Below are positions 56,182 to 64,000 of a stretch of 64,000 bases of DNA, piece by piece (position 1 is the first letter of the stretch; every line of letters starts with the position of its first letter). The notes below the pieces were generated by a model, which saw only the letters and a program-made list of their open reading frames with translations, was not told where the DNA came from and searched no databases. The position numbers and the translations under genes are program-made. The stretch is from Selenomonas sp. AB3002 (lineage in GTDB: Bacteria > Bacillota > Negativicutes > Selenomonadales > Selenomonadaceae): positions 1,116,001 through 1,180,000 of the forward strand of contig NZ_JNIO01000008.1 in NCBI RefSeq assembly GCF_000702545.1, read 5' to 3'.

Positions 56182-58772
56182 GCTCTCCCCGCCTCCTTTT
56201 TGGCCTGTTTCTGCAGCTTGTAAAGCTCATTCATGGCTTCCAGTGGTGTCATGGTCATGACATCCAGGGAGAGCAGGCTGTCGCTGAGACTGGAGGCAAA
56301 AAGGGAGGCCATCATAGGTTCTGCTTCGGCCTTTGCCTCTGCCTGGGGTGCCGAAACCTGGGGCACCGCTTCCCCATGCTGTGATTCCAGCTCCGTAAGG
56401 ATGTCCTGGGCCCGCTGGGTCACCACCTTGGGCAGCCCTGCCAGTCTCGCCACATGTATGCCGTATGACTTGTCAGCCGCCCCCGGCACAATGCGCCTTA
56501 GGAAGGCCACCTGGGTCCCCCGCTCCTTCACCGCCACGCAGAAATTCTTGATCTTGTCGTCTTCCAGATCCGTCAATTCATGGTAGTGGGTGGCAAAGAG
56601 GGTCTTGGCATGGACTTTCTTCTCGATATGCTCAATCACCGCCCGGGCAATGCTCATGCCATCAAAGGTGCTGGTGCCGCGGCCAATCTCATCCAGGATC
56701 ACCAGGCTGTCCTTGGTGGCGTATTTCAGGATCTGGGCTACCTCGTTCATCTCCACCATGAAGGTACTCTGGCCGCTGACCAGGTCGTCACTGGCGCCGA
56801 TGCGGGTGAAAATCCTGTCCACAGGGGAAATGGAAGCCTCCCGGGCAGGGATAAAGCTGCCAATCTGGGCCATGAGGGTCAGCAGGGCCACCTGCCTCAT
56901 ATAGGTGGACTTACCCGCCATATTGGGCCCGGTAATCAGCATGATTTCGCTGTCACCGTGGCTTAGATGAGTATCATTAGGCACAAACAGGTCACGAGTA
57001 AGAATGCGTTCCACCAAGGGGTGACGTCCGTCCTTGATGTCTATGACCCCATCCGTGCGCAATCTTGGCCGCACATAGTTATAGCCGGAAGCGGCCTCTG
57101 CCAGGCTGCCCAGCACATCCACAATGGCAATCTCATGAGCTGTCTGCTGGATGGAAGAGAGCTGCCCCTTGATGACCTCCCTGATTTCCGTAAAGAGGTT
57201 GTACTCAATGGCCTCAATCTTTTCCTGCGCCCCCAGGATCTTGGTCTCGAAGGTCTTGAGCTCATCGGTGATGTACCTCTCCGCATTGGCCAGGGTCTGC
57301 TTGCGCACATAGTGGGCCGGCACCATATCCGTGCCGCTTTTCCGCACCTCGATATAGTAGCCGAAAACCTTGTTGTAGCCGATTTTCAGGGTCTTGATGC
57401 CCGTCTCTTCCTTCTCCCGCTCCTCGATTTCCTGCAGCATGGACTTGCTGTCCCGGGACAAACGGCGATACTCATCAAGTTCCTCATTGTAGCCGTCTTT
57501 GATGATGCCGCCTTCCCGAACGGAAAAGCCCGGCTCATCCACAATAGCCCGCTCAATCAGCTCCACCAAAGGCTGGAACTCCTGGATGCCCTCATAGCCC
57601 TGCTGCAGCAGCTTTGCCTGGGCCTCTGACAATGACCTGCGGATAGCGGGCAGGCAGGCCAGAGAAACCTTCAGAGAAATCAGATCGCGGGCATTAGCCG
57701 TCCCCACCTCGATGCGGGTCAGCAGGCGCTCGAAATCATAGACTTCCTTGCAGGCGTCACGCAGGCTCCTGCGGCGGGTCATATCATTTACAAGTTCCTC
57801 CACCGCATCCAGCCTGGCCTCGATGCTCATGATGCTGAGCAGGGGATACTCCAGCCACTTCTTCAGCAGGCGGGTGCCCATGGCAGTCTGGGTCATATCC
57901 ATCACGTCCAGCAGGGTATCCTTCTTGCCCCCATCCCTGAGATTGCGGGTGATTTCCAGATTCCTCAAAGTATAGGTATCTATCACCAGATTTTCCGAGG
58001 CATCCAGCACCGTCAGCTTGCTGATCTGGGAAAGGTCTGTCTTCACCGTGCGGTGCAGGTAGGAAAGCAGGGTTGCCACCCCTTCCTTCACCAACTGCTG
58101 GGAGGGACGCTGGGAAGCATCGAAATGCTGCACCAGGATATCCTCCATCTCCTCAGTAACCTCTGTCAGACGGGTAAAGAGGCAGTTTGGCATGCGCAGT
58201 TCCACAAACTCCTGCAGAGTCTCCATAAAGCTCAGAGCCCCTACCAATACCAGCTCAGGCATCATGAGCCGGTAGAGCTCGTCCAGCATCATCTGCAGGC
58301 GGTTTGCCCCCTGATAGAGGCCATAGAAACACTCACCAGTGGAGATATCCGCCCCAGCCAGCACAATATCACCGCTGACGGCGTCCTCATGGAGCAGGGC
58401 AATGTAATTGTTATTGGCATTTACCAGGGCATTATCCGACAGCACCGTGCCGGGAGTCACTACCTTGATGATTTCCCTTTTGGTGAGTCCTTTGGCCTTG
58501 GGATCGCCAATCTGCTCGGCAATGGCCACCTTGTAGCCCTTGGCAATGAGCTTGCCCACATACTGCTCTGCTGCATGGTAGGGCACCCCGCACATGGGGC
58601 AGTTTTCCTTGTCCCCGCTGCGGCTGGTGAGGGTCAGGCCCAGCTCCCTGGACACGGTCTTGGCATCCTCGAAGAACATCTCATAAAAGTCCCCTAACCG
58701 GAAAAAGAGCAGGGCATCAGGCTCCTGCTCTTTCGTGGCCAGGTATTGCTGCATCATTGGCGTAAGTTCCAT
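56178..58772 (-). CDS. mutS: MutS DNA mismatch recognition protein
   Basis: 864 aa from ATG 58770-58772 (AAGGAGGCAGCA upstream). The mismatch-reading Phe-x-Glu is in FFRLGDFYEMFFEDA; the ATPase carries GPNMAGKSTYMRQVALLT (Walker A), LVILDEIGRGTSTFDG (Walker B) and TLFATHYHEL. Length is normal. The operon order is miaB-mutS-mutL, frequent in Firmicutes. Confidence 0.97.
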   Translation of the reverse strand: MELTPMMQQYLATKEQEPDALLFFRLGDFYEMFFEDAKTVSRELGLTLTSRSGDKENCPMCGVPYHAAEQYVGKLIAKGYKVAIAEQIGDPKAKGLTKREIIKVVTPGTVLSDNALVNANNNYIALLHEDAVSGDIVLAGADISTGECFYGLYQGANRLQMMLDELYRLMMPELVLVGALSFMETLQEFVELRMPNCLFTRLTEVTEEMEDILVQHFDASQRPSQQLVKEGVATLLSYLHRTVKTDLSQISKLTVLDASENLVIDTYTLRNLEITRNLRDGGKKDTLLDVMDMTQTAMGTRLLKKWLEYPLLSIMSIEARLDAVEELVNDMTRRRSLRDACKEVYDFERLLTRIEVGTANARDLISLKVSLACLPAIRRSLSEAQAKLLQQGYEGIQEFQPLVELIERAIVDEPGFSVREGGIIKDGYNEELDEYRRLSRDSKSMLQEIEEREKEETGIKTLKIGYNKVFGYYIEVRKSGTDMVPAHYVRKQTLANAERYITDELKTFETKILGAQEKIEAIEYNLFTEIREVIKGQLSSIQQTAHEIAIVDVLGSLAEAASGYNYVRPRLRTDGVIDIKDGRHPLVERILTRDLFVPNDTHLSHGDSEIMLITGPNMAGKSTYMRQVALLTLMAQIGSFIPAREASISPVDRIFTRIGASDDLVSGQSTFMVEMNEVAQILKYATKDSLVILDEIGRGTSTFDGMSIARAVIEHIEKKVHAKTLFATHYHELTDLEDDKIKNFCVAVKERGTQVAFLRRIVPGAADKSYGIHVARLAGLPKVVTQRAQDILTELESQHGEAVPQVSAPQAEAKAEAEPMMASLFASSLSDSLLSLDVMTMTPLEAMNELYKLQKQAKKEAGRA

Positions 58773-58782
58773 TGCTGCCTCC

Positions 58783-60114
58783 TTAGCAAACCTCACCTTT
58801 CAGCACCCAGGTCTGGGGGCTGGTTATCTTCACTTGGACAAAGTCCCCTGCTTTTTCCTGCCCATGGGGGAAAAGCACAATCTTGTTGCTGCGGGTATGG
58901 CCCATCCAGACACTTTCGTCATTCTTGCTGGGCCCCTCTACCATGACTTCCAGAGTCTTGCCCAGGAGGGCCTGATTGATCTCCAGGCTGATTTCGTTCT
59001 GCACCTCCATCAGTCTCTGGAGCCTTGCCTTCTTCACATCCTCAGGCACCTGATCCTCCATCTCCGCGGCAGGGGTACCGGAACGCTTGGAGTAGATGAA
59101 GGTATAAGCCGCATCATAGCGTATTTCCTTGAGAAAAGCGAGCAACCCCTCAAAGTCCTCCTCTGTCTCCCCGGGGAAGCCCACAATCAGGTCAGTAGTC
59201 AGGCTCACCTCAGGCAGAGCCACGCGGATGCGCTTCACCAAATCCTTGTAGGCCTCAGCCGTATAGACACGGTTCATAGCCTTCAGTATCTTGCTGCTGC
59301 CATGCTGCACCGGCAGGTGGATATGCTCGCAAAGGTGCCTGCCCTGAGCCATGGCCTCAATCACCTTGTCGCTGAGGTCTTTGGGGTGGGAAGTCATGAA
59401 GCGCACCCGCTCAATGCCATCCACTTTATCCACCATGGCCAGGAGTTCCGCAAAGTCAGCTTGCTTGTGATCCTTGCCATAGGAGTTCACATTCTGCCCC
59501 AGGAGGGTAACTTCCTTATAACCTGCCCTGGCAGCCTGCTCCACCTCTTTTACGATATCCTCCGGCAGACGGCTGCGCTCCCGGCCTCGCACATAGGGCA
59601 CGATGCAGTAGGTGCAGAAATTATTGCAGCCGTACATGATGGGCACCCAGGCAGACAGCTTGCCATCCCGAAGCACAGGGGCCTCAGACTCATCCGGCAG
59701 CTCGGTTTCCGTGAGATTCACGTCCACCACATGCTGGCGTTCCGCCTCAATGCGGCGCACTGTCTGGGACAGGGAATGCACCTTGCTGGTGCCCAGCACG
59801 AAGTCAATATGGGGAGCCCTTTTGATAAGAGCCTCCCCCTCCTTCTGTGCCATGCAGCCCGCAATGCCGAAGATCAGCTCCGGCTTCTTGCGCTTCAGGG
59901 CCTTGATTTCCCCGATCTTGCCGTAAACCTTGTCCTCAGCCGTCTCCCTCACGCAGCAGGTGTTGATGAGGATGAGATCCGCCTGCTCCATCTCCTCCGT
60001 CCGCTCATAGCCAATAGCCTTCAGCTGCCCGGCCATGCGCTCCCCGTCGGAGACATTCCCCTGACAGCCGTAGACTATCAGCTTGCAATATTTTCTTCCA
60101 TTTATATCTGCCAT
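58783..60114 (-). CDS. miaB: MiaB tRNA-2-methylthio-N6-isopentenyladenosine methylthiotransferase
   Basis: 443 aa from the ATG at 60112-60114 (AATGGAGCAAGC upstream). The N-terminal UPF0004 cysteines lie in IVYGCQGNVSDGE, INTCCVRETAEDK and IAGCMAQKEG; the radical SAM motif is MYGCNNFCTYCIVPYVRGRE; TRAM is at the C-terminus. It adds a methylthio group to A37 of certain tRNAs. The second residue after the first Cys is Gly where Met is common (GCQMN), a small deviation. Confidence 0.95.
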   Translation of the reverse strand: MADINGRKYCKLIVYGCQGNVSDGERMAGQLKAIGYERTEEMEQADLILINTCCVRETAEDKVYGKIGEIKALKRKKPELIFGIAGCMAQKEGEALIKRAPHIDFVLGTSKVHSLSQTVRRIEAERQHVVDVNLTETELPDESEAPVLRDGKLSAWVPIMYGCNNFCTYCIVPYVRGRERSRLPEDIVKEVEQAARAGYKEVTLLGQNVNSYGKDHKQADFAELLAMVDKVDGIERVRFMTSHPKDLSDKVIEAMAQGRHLCEHIHLPVQHGSSKILKAMNRVYTAEAYKDLVKRIRVALPEVSLTTDLIVGFPGETEEDFEGLLAFLKEIRYDAAYTFIYSKRSGTPAAEMEDQVPEDVKKARLQRLMEVQNEISLEINQALLGKTLEVMVEGPSKNDESVWMGHTRSNKIVLFPHGQEKAGDFVQVKITSPQTWVLKGEVC

Positions 60115-60305
60115 GCTTGCTCCATTGCCTTTCATTACTAGTAACTCGTAATGATGTATTGTACCAAAAATATGCCCTTCTGTCCAATCATTCTTATAGG
60201 GATTTTACACATCCTGCCACTTATCCTCAAAATATCTTTACTGGGTAAACAATTCCGACAACCTGCAGAATGAGTATCAGTAGAGAATTATATACTTAAT
60301 CTAAC

Positions 60306-60347
60306 AAAGGAGCCGCCTTTTGACTTCCATCAACAGGCGGCTCCTTT
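60306..60347. terminator. Terminator
   Basis: 12-bp stem AAAGGAGCCGCC / GGCGGCTCCTTT with an 18-nt loop, immediately after the 72-aa gene on the minus strand and before the miaB leader region. Confidence 0.85.
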
Positions 60348-60375
60348 ACATGCGTATTTTAATTTAATCCAAGAC

Positions 60376-60594
60376 TTAGTTCTGACCGAATCTCTCCTGG
60401 AGAACGGCCAAAACCTCTGCCGGGTTCAGACCCTTGCCGGCAATGAAGTTTGCTACTTCCTCATTCTTGCTGGCAGCTGCAGCCTTCTCAACTTTTGCCA
60501 ACTCGTCCTTCAAGGCTTTGAGCTGTGCAGTCTTGGTCTCGATTTTTGCCTTGATTGCCTCGATTTTCTGATCGTAATTAACCTGACGTGCCAT
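60376..60594 (-). CDS. Small coiled-coil protein, 72 aa
   Basis: Residues 1-40 form a heptad-like helix (KIEAIKAKIETKTAQLKALK, DELAKVEKAAA), then GKGLNPAEVLAVLQERFGQ. It has a strong ribosome-binding site (GGAGG) and its own terminator, so it is expressed. I do not recognise a family. The composition suggests a small DNA- or RNA-associated or regulatory protein. Confidence 0.75.
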   Translation of the reverse strand: MARQVNYDQKIEAIKAKIETKTAQLKALKDELAKVEKAAAASKNEEVANFIAGKGLNPAEVLAVLQERFGQN

Positions 60595-60880
60595 TAAAAA
60601 TTCCTCCCTACAACAAATGTTTTTGTGGTATGACTTGCGAAAATACAGCTACTTTCAAATCGTAATTTCCATTTTTAATTTTACACGCATAAGCAAAAAA
60701 AATCAAGACTATTCACCAAATTCTCCAACACATGCAGCATGAACTTAGTGGTTTTCTTTTTCCAGATCATCCACCTTCTCTTACCTCATCTTTTCATGTT
60801 TCATGTATAGAATATTCATCACAGAATCAAACTTCCCTGCTTTATTAGCCCCATGGTATATTCAGAAAGGAGTTTTTCGC

Positions 60881-61207
60881 ATGGCAATCGTATTTCGCCC
60901 TCAAAGAAGCGATCTTGACAGAGCAATGGCTGAAGCAGCCGCATTTGACACTGAGGAAGAATTGCTTGACCATGTAAAGAAGCTATGGCTGTCCACCTAT
61001 CCTGATGCGAAATTCAAAGTCAAGCTGAGGACCTTGAACGATGAACGCACTGGCTGGGAGAACACAAGGTACGTCTGCATGACTGACAACGGCATAGATG
61101 CCCCTTACAGACATCCAAAAGTTGTAGGCATGTGCGATACAGATACCTTCAAAGCCATGTCAAAAGAAGAAGCGCTCGCAAAGGCTCACCAGTTATTGGC
61201 TGAATGA
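60881..61207 (+). CDS. Hypothetical protein, 108 aa
   Basis: Start ATG 60881, which has AAAGGAG upstream; in-frame codons further upstream lack one. IVFRPQRSDLDRAMAEAAAF, DTEEELLDHVKKLW, and CMTDNGIDAPYRHPKVVGMC are its main features. There is no signal peptide or membrane segment; several Cys and His residues occur but no recognised motif. It is a monocistronic gene convergent with an acyltransferase. Function unknown. Confidence 0.7.
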   Translation: MAIVFRPQRSDLDRAMAEAAAFDTEEELLDHVKKLWLSTYPDAKFKVKLRTLNDERTGWENTRYVCMTDNGIDAPYRHPKVVGMCDTDTFKAMSKEEALAKAHQLLAE

Positions 61208-61219
61208 ACTTGTTATACT

Positions 61220-62260
61220 TCATAAATCATTTTCCCATAATAAACTCTTAGAGTCCCAAATAACGCAAAAAGGTTTCTGCGCCCAATGACGGGACACATA
61301 TATGGGAAGCAAGATGCCCAAAATAGCAATTGGCACCCCCGCCTGCCAAACGTAGAAAATAGTCCCATAATCCCCCTCTACAATCGTTGAAAGCAAAATA
61401 TCAGTAATAATAATCTGCACCAGCGGGTGCAAAATATAAATAGCCATAGAACGCCTGCCCATTTCCACCAAGAATGCTTCACTTTCCCTTACCAGCCACT
61501 GCATTATGCGCATCACCATTATGCAGCCGCCAATATTGCTGATATAAGCCAGCAGAGGATTTACTCCATACGTTCTTGAGGCCATATCAAAACTTCCATT
61601 GACGTAAACCTGCAATGCAATCAGAAGGACGGGCAGCAATACACACCAAGCATCAGAAAGCCTCTGCACCCCCACCAGGCGAAGCCATCTTCCCAGCATG
61701 AGGTAGCCCTGCACGAAAAGCGCAATGTCCAGCCCCCAGGGGAGATGCACAAAACAACTGATTCCATAGCCAAGAGCACTCAAGGCCAGAGCGGCCAAGA
61801 TATCCCGCACTATTGGTGTTTTCCCGGGCCTGTCAGGAAACGCCCACAAGAAAATATTTTCTGCCAGGAAAAAACAAGGAAGAAACCATAGTGCGATGAG
61901 AGGCAGGCTTGCACAGTTCCCTTCAAATATGCCAGCTAATGCCTCCAGGGGAGGCAGCCTGGTTCCCACCGGCGGCATATATAACCCCCGTACAGACCAT
62001 AAAGGCCAGAAGCATATTTCCATCAGGAAATATGGAACCAGGATACGGCGGACACGTGACCAAAAGAACTCAAGCTTCCGAGCCTGCCACTTCTGCAAAT
62101 TCAGGGAATACCCTGCCGCCACAAAGAACAGCGGCATCATGAACGTTGAGAACGGGTAAAACCATTCCCCGCCAATGCAGTGGAAGGCCACCACCAAAGC
62201 AATGGCAATACCTTTCACTGCATCCAGCCAGGCAATGCGGCCTTTTTCAAGCACAGCCAT
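61220..62260 (-). CDS. Acyltransferase family membrane protein
   Basis: 346 aa, about ten membrane segments. RIAWLDAVKGIAIALVVAFH (residues 8-27) and TFMMPLFFVAAGYSLNLQ are the signatures of acyltransferase-3/OafA-type or cell-surface-sugar acyltransferases. The start is ambiguous between ATG 62260 and GTG 62254, since GGGGAG lies immediately before. It is distinct from the acyltransferase at 27814 but of the same superfamily. Substrate unknown. Confidence 0.82.
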   Translation of the reverse strand: MAVLEKGRIAWLDAVKGIAIALVVAFHCIGGEWFYPFSTFMMPLFFVAAGYSLNLQKWQARKLEFFWSRVRRILVPYFLMEICFWPLWSVRGLYMPPVGTRLPPLEALAGIFEGNCASLPLIALWFLPCFFLAENIFLWAFPDRPGKTPIVRDILAALALSALGYGISCFVHLPWGLDIALFVQGYLMLGRWLRLVGVQRLSDAWCVLLPVLLIALQVYVNGSFDMASRTYGVNPLLAYISNIGGCIMVMRIMQWLVRESEAFLVEMGRRSMAIYILHPLVQIIITDILLSTIVEGDYGTIFYVWQAGVPIAILGILLPIYVSRHWAQKPFCVIWDSKSLLWENDL

Positions 62261-62297
62261 CTCCCCCCCTTAATCAGACATCTGAGGAAACACTGAT

Positions 62298-64000
62298 CTA
62301 TTCAGCGTTTCCTTGACATTCGGCCATAATGCCATTCTGCAGCAGATAAAGATAGCAGCTGTCCACCTGGCGCCCCAGCAATGCTTCAACAGATTCCCGA
62401 TAGAGACTTATCTGGGTCTTGTAGCGCTCTACAGCCTGCTCTCCTGTGATCCCCCTGTCCGTCTTGTAATCCACCAGCACCAGTTTCCCCTGCTCATCTT
62501 CAAAGAGCAGGTCTATGACGCCTTGCAGGAAAATAGTTGCTTCAGGGTCTTTTGCCTCTGGATAGAAGCGGCTGGCGGGCAGCAGGCGGCAGAAGGGCTG
62601 CTCCCGGTAGATGCTGTGGGCCTTGCGCAACATTCCCCCCAGCGGGGAAGACAGGAGATTGACAATCTTTCCTCCGTCCACAGCCTGCCTTTCCCCGGGC
62701 TGGAAAATACCTGCCAATTCCATATTCTCCAGCTGCCGGCGCACGGCTGTAAAATCGGCGGGAGTGTGGAAGTCTATATGCTGCAAGGCAGTGTGCATGA
62801 GGGTGCCACGCTCGGCGGGGGTGAAGGTCTTTTTCTCCTGCTTCTGCTGGAGGAAGCGGGGACGGGCCCATTCTTCTTCCAAAGCAGGCGCAGCCTGGCT
62901 CTGCTCTCCCAGCGGCAGCAGGGAGTACGGCTCTTCCCTGGCCTGTTCCTGCCAGCTGCGGGATTTCAGCTCCGTGACAGTGGCCTTGGCAGAAACATGT
63001 TCCAGTCCCAGGCTGTCGTACTGCCAGCCTAGACGCTCCCGCACAGCCTCCCTGTTTTCTGTATCCGGCAGGGGCTCCCCTGCCTCCACGGCCTGCATAA
63101 GCTCATCTGCCAGCTCTTCAGTTTGCTCCTCCCTCTGCAGCTCACCGCCCGGGATGAGGTTCAATTTGAATTCCGCCCCCGGCTCCAGGTCCAGCTCCCA
63201 GTCAAGGAGTTCCGGGGCAAGGCCAGCCAGTTCCCGCAATTTCCTGCCTGCCTGATGGCGGGCTACGGCAGGGAGAATCCAGTCAAAGGCGCATTTAGCG
63301 GACTTCAAGGCAGCTTCCGGCAGTGCAGCCTCCTCCCGGCCTACGCTCCGGCAGAAGCCGCACATGACCTTTTCCATGTCCTCTTCCCCGGCTTTCAGTA
63401 CACCTGTGAGAATGAGCTTTTCCTTGGCCCGGGTCAGGGCCACATAGAGCACACGCAGCTCCTCGGCCTTGGATTCAGCTGTCAGGCGCTGCTGTATGAG
63501 CTTCCAGGGCAAGGTCTGATACTGCTGCCGTCCGGCCTTGCTGCGCTCCACCAGCTGGGGACCTATGCCCAGTTCCTGATGGTAGAGGAAGGTGCCCTTG
63601 GCATCGCTGAGGTTGAACTGCTTGCCCAGGTCGGACACAAAGACCACCGGGAACTCCAGCCCCTTGCTCTTGTGGATGCTCATGATGCGCACTACATTCT
63701 CGCTGTCCCCCAGCGTACGGGCCGTGGAAAGGTCCGTCTCCCGTTTTTTCAGCTCCTCGATGAAGCGCAGGAAGCGGAATAATCCCCGATAGTTGGTTTT
63801 TTCATAGTCAGCTGCCCTGTCTGCCAGCATGCGCAGGTTGGCCTGCTTGAGGAGTCCTCCCCTGAGGCCACCCACATAGTCGTAGTAACCAGTTTCCCGA
63901 TAGAGCTTCCAGATGAGCTCCGGCACGCTGTGACTCACCACAAAGCTGCGCCAGGAGGCCAGCTTCTCCTGGAAAGCTGCCACCCTGGCAGACAGTTCAG
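62298..64000 (-). CDS. addA: AddA helicase-nuclease subunit (C-terminal part; partial)
   Basis: The 5' part lies beyond the right edge; 567 codons are present. The SF1 helicase motifs VVRIMSIHKSKGLEFPVVFV and LRVLYVALTRAKEKLIL are in the first third; the C-terminal RecB-type nuclease is AERGTLMHTALQHIDF followed by GVIDLLFEDEQGKLVLVDYK with the catalytic Asp and Lys. AddAB resects double-strand breaks up to Chi and feeds RecA. addB is usually adjacent to the 5' side. The gene ends 38 nt before the acyltransferase start. Confidence 0.92.
   Translation of the reverse strand, partial: ELSARVAAFQEKLASWRSFVVSHSVPELIWKLYRETGYYDYVGGLRGGLLKQANLRMLADRAADYEKTNYRGLFRFLRFIEELKKRETDLSTARTLGDSENVVRIMSIHKSKGLEFPVVFVSDLGKQFNLSDAKGTFLYHQELGIGPQLVERSKAGRQQYQTLPWKLIQQRLTAESKAEELRVLYVALTRAKEKLILTGVLKAGEEDMEKVMCGFCRSVGREEAALPEAALKSAKCAFDWILPAVARHQAGRKLRELAGLAPELLDWELDLEPGAEFKLNLIPGGELQREEQTEELADELMQAVEAGEPLPDTENREAVRERLGWQYDSLGLEHVSAKATVTELKSRSWQEQAREEPYSLLPLGEQSQAAPALEEEWARPRFLQQKQEKKTFTPAERGTLMHTALQHIDFHTPADFTAVRRQLENMELAGIFQPGERQAVDGGKIVNLLSSPLGGMLRKAHSIYREQPFCRLLPASRFYPEAKDPEATIFLQGVIDLLFEDEQGKLVLVDYKTDRGITGEQAVERYKTQISLYRESVEALLGRQVDSCYLYLLQNGIMAECQGNAE

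Noticed and set aside
58735-60141. 468-codon open frame on the plus strand
   Set aside because: Shadow of miaB; the real gene on the other strand has every conserved motif.

Overview
The window looks like chromosome of a diderm Firmicute of the class Negativicutes, most likely Selenomonadaceae (Selenomonas/Mitsuokella-like). The evidence is an outer-membrane porin with an N-terminal S-layer homology domain (29724-30992), found next to Firmicute-type division and cell-wall genes (divIVA, sepF, ylmH, a 3D-domain protein). Spore genes, tRNAs, rRNAs, CRISPR arrays and intact insertion sequences were not seen.

Two halves differ sharply. From 1 to about 27.6 kb the DNA is accessory: redox genes, regulators, gene remnants and defence or toxin genes. 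It opens with a thiol/electron-transfer operon (TlpA-like lipoprotein, a 49-aa CXXC protein, a polyferredoxin membrane protein). A redox block follows (4.1-12.8 kb): Rrf2-controlled cupin, two flavodoxins with a DUF4405 membrane protein, aldo/keto reductase with YciI protein, an iron-sulfur-flavoprotein-like reductase, a secreted alpha/beta hydrolase with an MFS exporter, and a LysR regulator. Five promoters in this half share one MerR-type architecture (-35 and -10 exactly 19 bp apart over a conserved dyad), including that of the MerR gene at 26984, so they probably form one regulon. Two of its target genes are now only stubs.

Between 12.9 and 27.6 kb lies an eroded defence/toxin island: HsdS and hydrolase remnants, an AbiE pair with intact antitoxin and broken toxin, an unidentified structured RNA, a double-glycine-leader peptide, a probable Fur-controlled small RNA, a PBECR4 nuclease-toxin gene behind a switch-like RNA leader, a 1692-aa helicase-nuclease paired with a PC4/YdbC-like ssDNA-binding protein, hicAB, and an Rpn-type nuclease. 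The helicase segment is visibly AT-richer than its surroundings, which suggests transfer.

From about 27.8 kb to the right edge the content is mostly housekeeping, largely on the minus strand: acyltransferases, porin, an orphan DegS-like kinase, pyrR-rluD-lspA-divIVA-ylmH-proC-sepF-yggS-pgeF (a division/translation cluster), two radical-SAM proteins, nrdR, rodZ, a divergent U32 peptidase and aminotransferase, a molybdopterin oxidoreductase, an RsmJ-like methyltransferase, a 3D-domain protein, a dicarboxylate symporter with an unusual soluble N-terminus, mutS-mutL-miaB mismatch repair/tRNA modification, and the C-terminal part of addA running off the right end.

The most unusual observations are the RNA-controlled PBECR4 gene, the unclassified RNA at 14.8-15.1 kb, the helicase/PC4 pair, the MerR regulon and the Fur-box small RNA. 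All functional statements are homology judgements made by eye; no database search was run.
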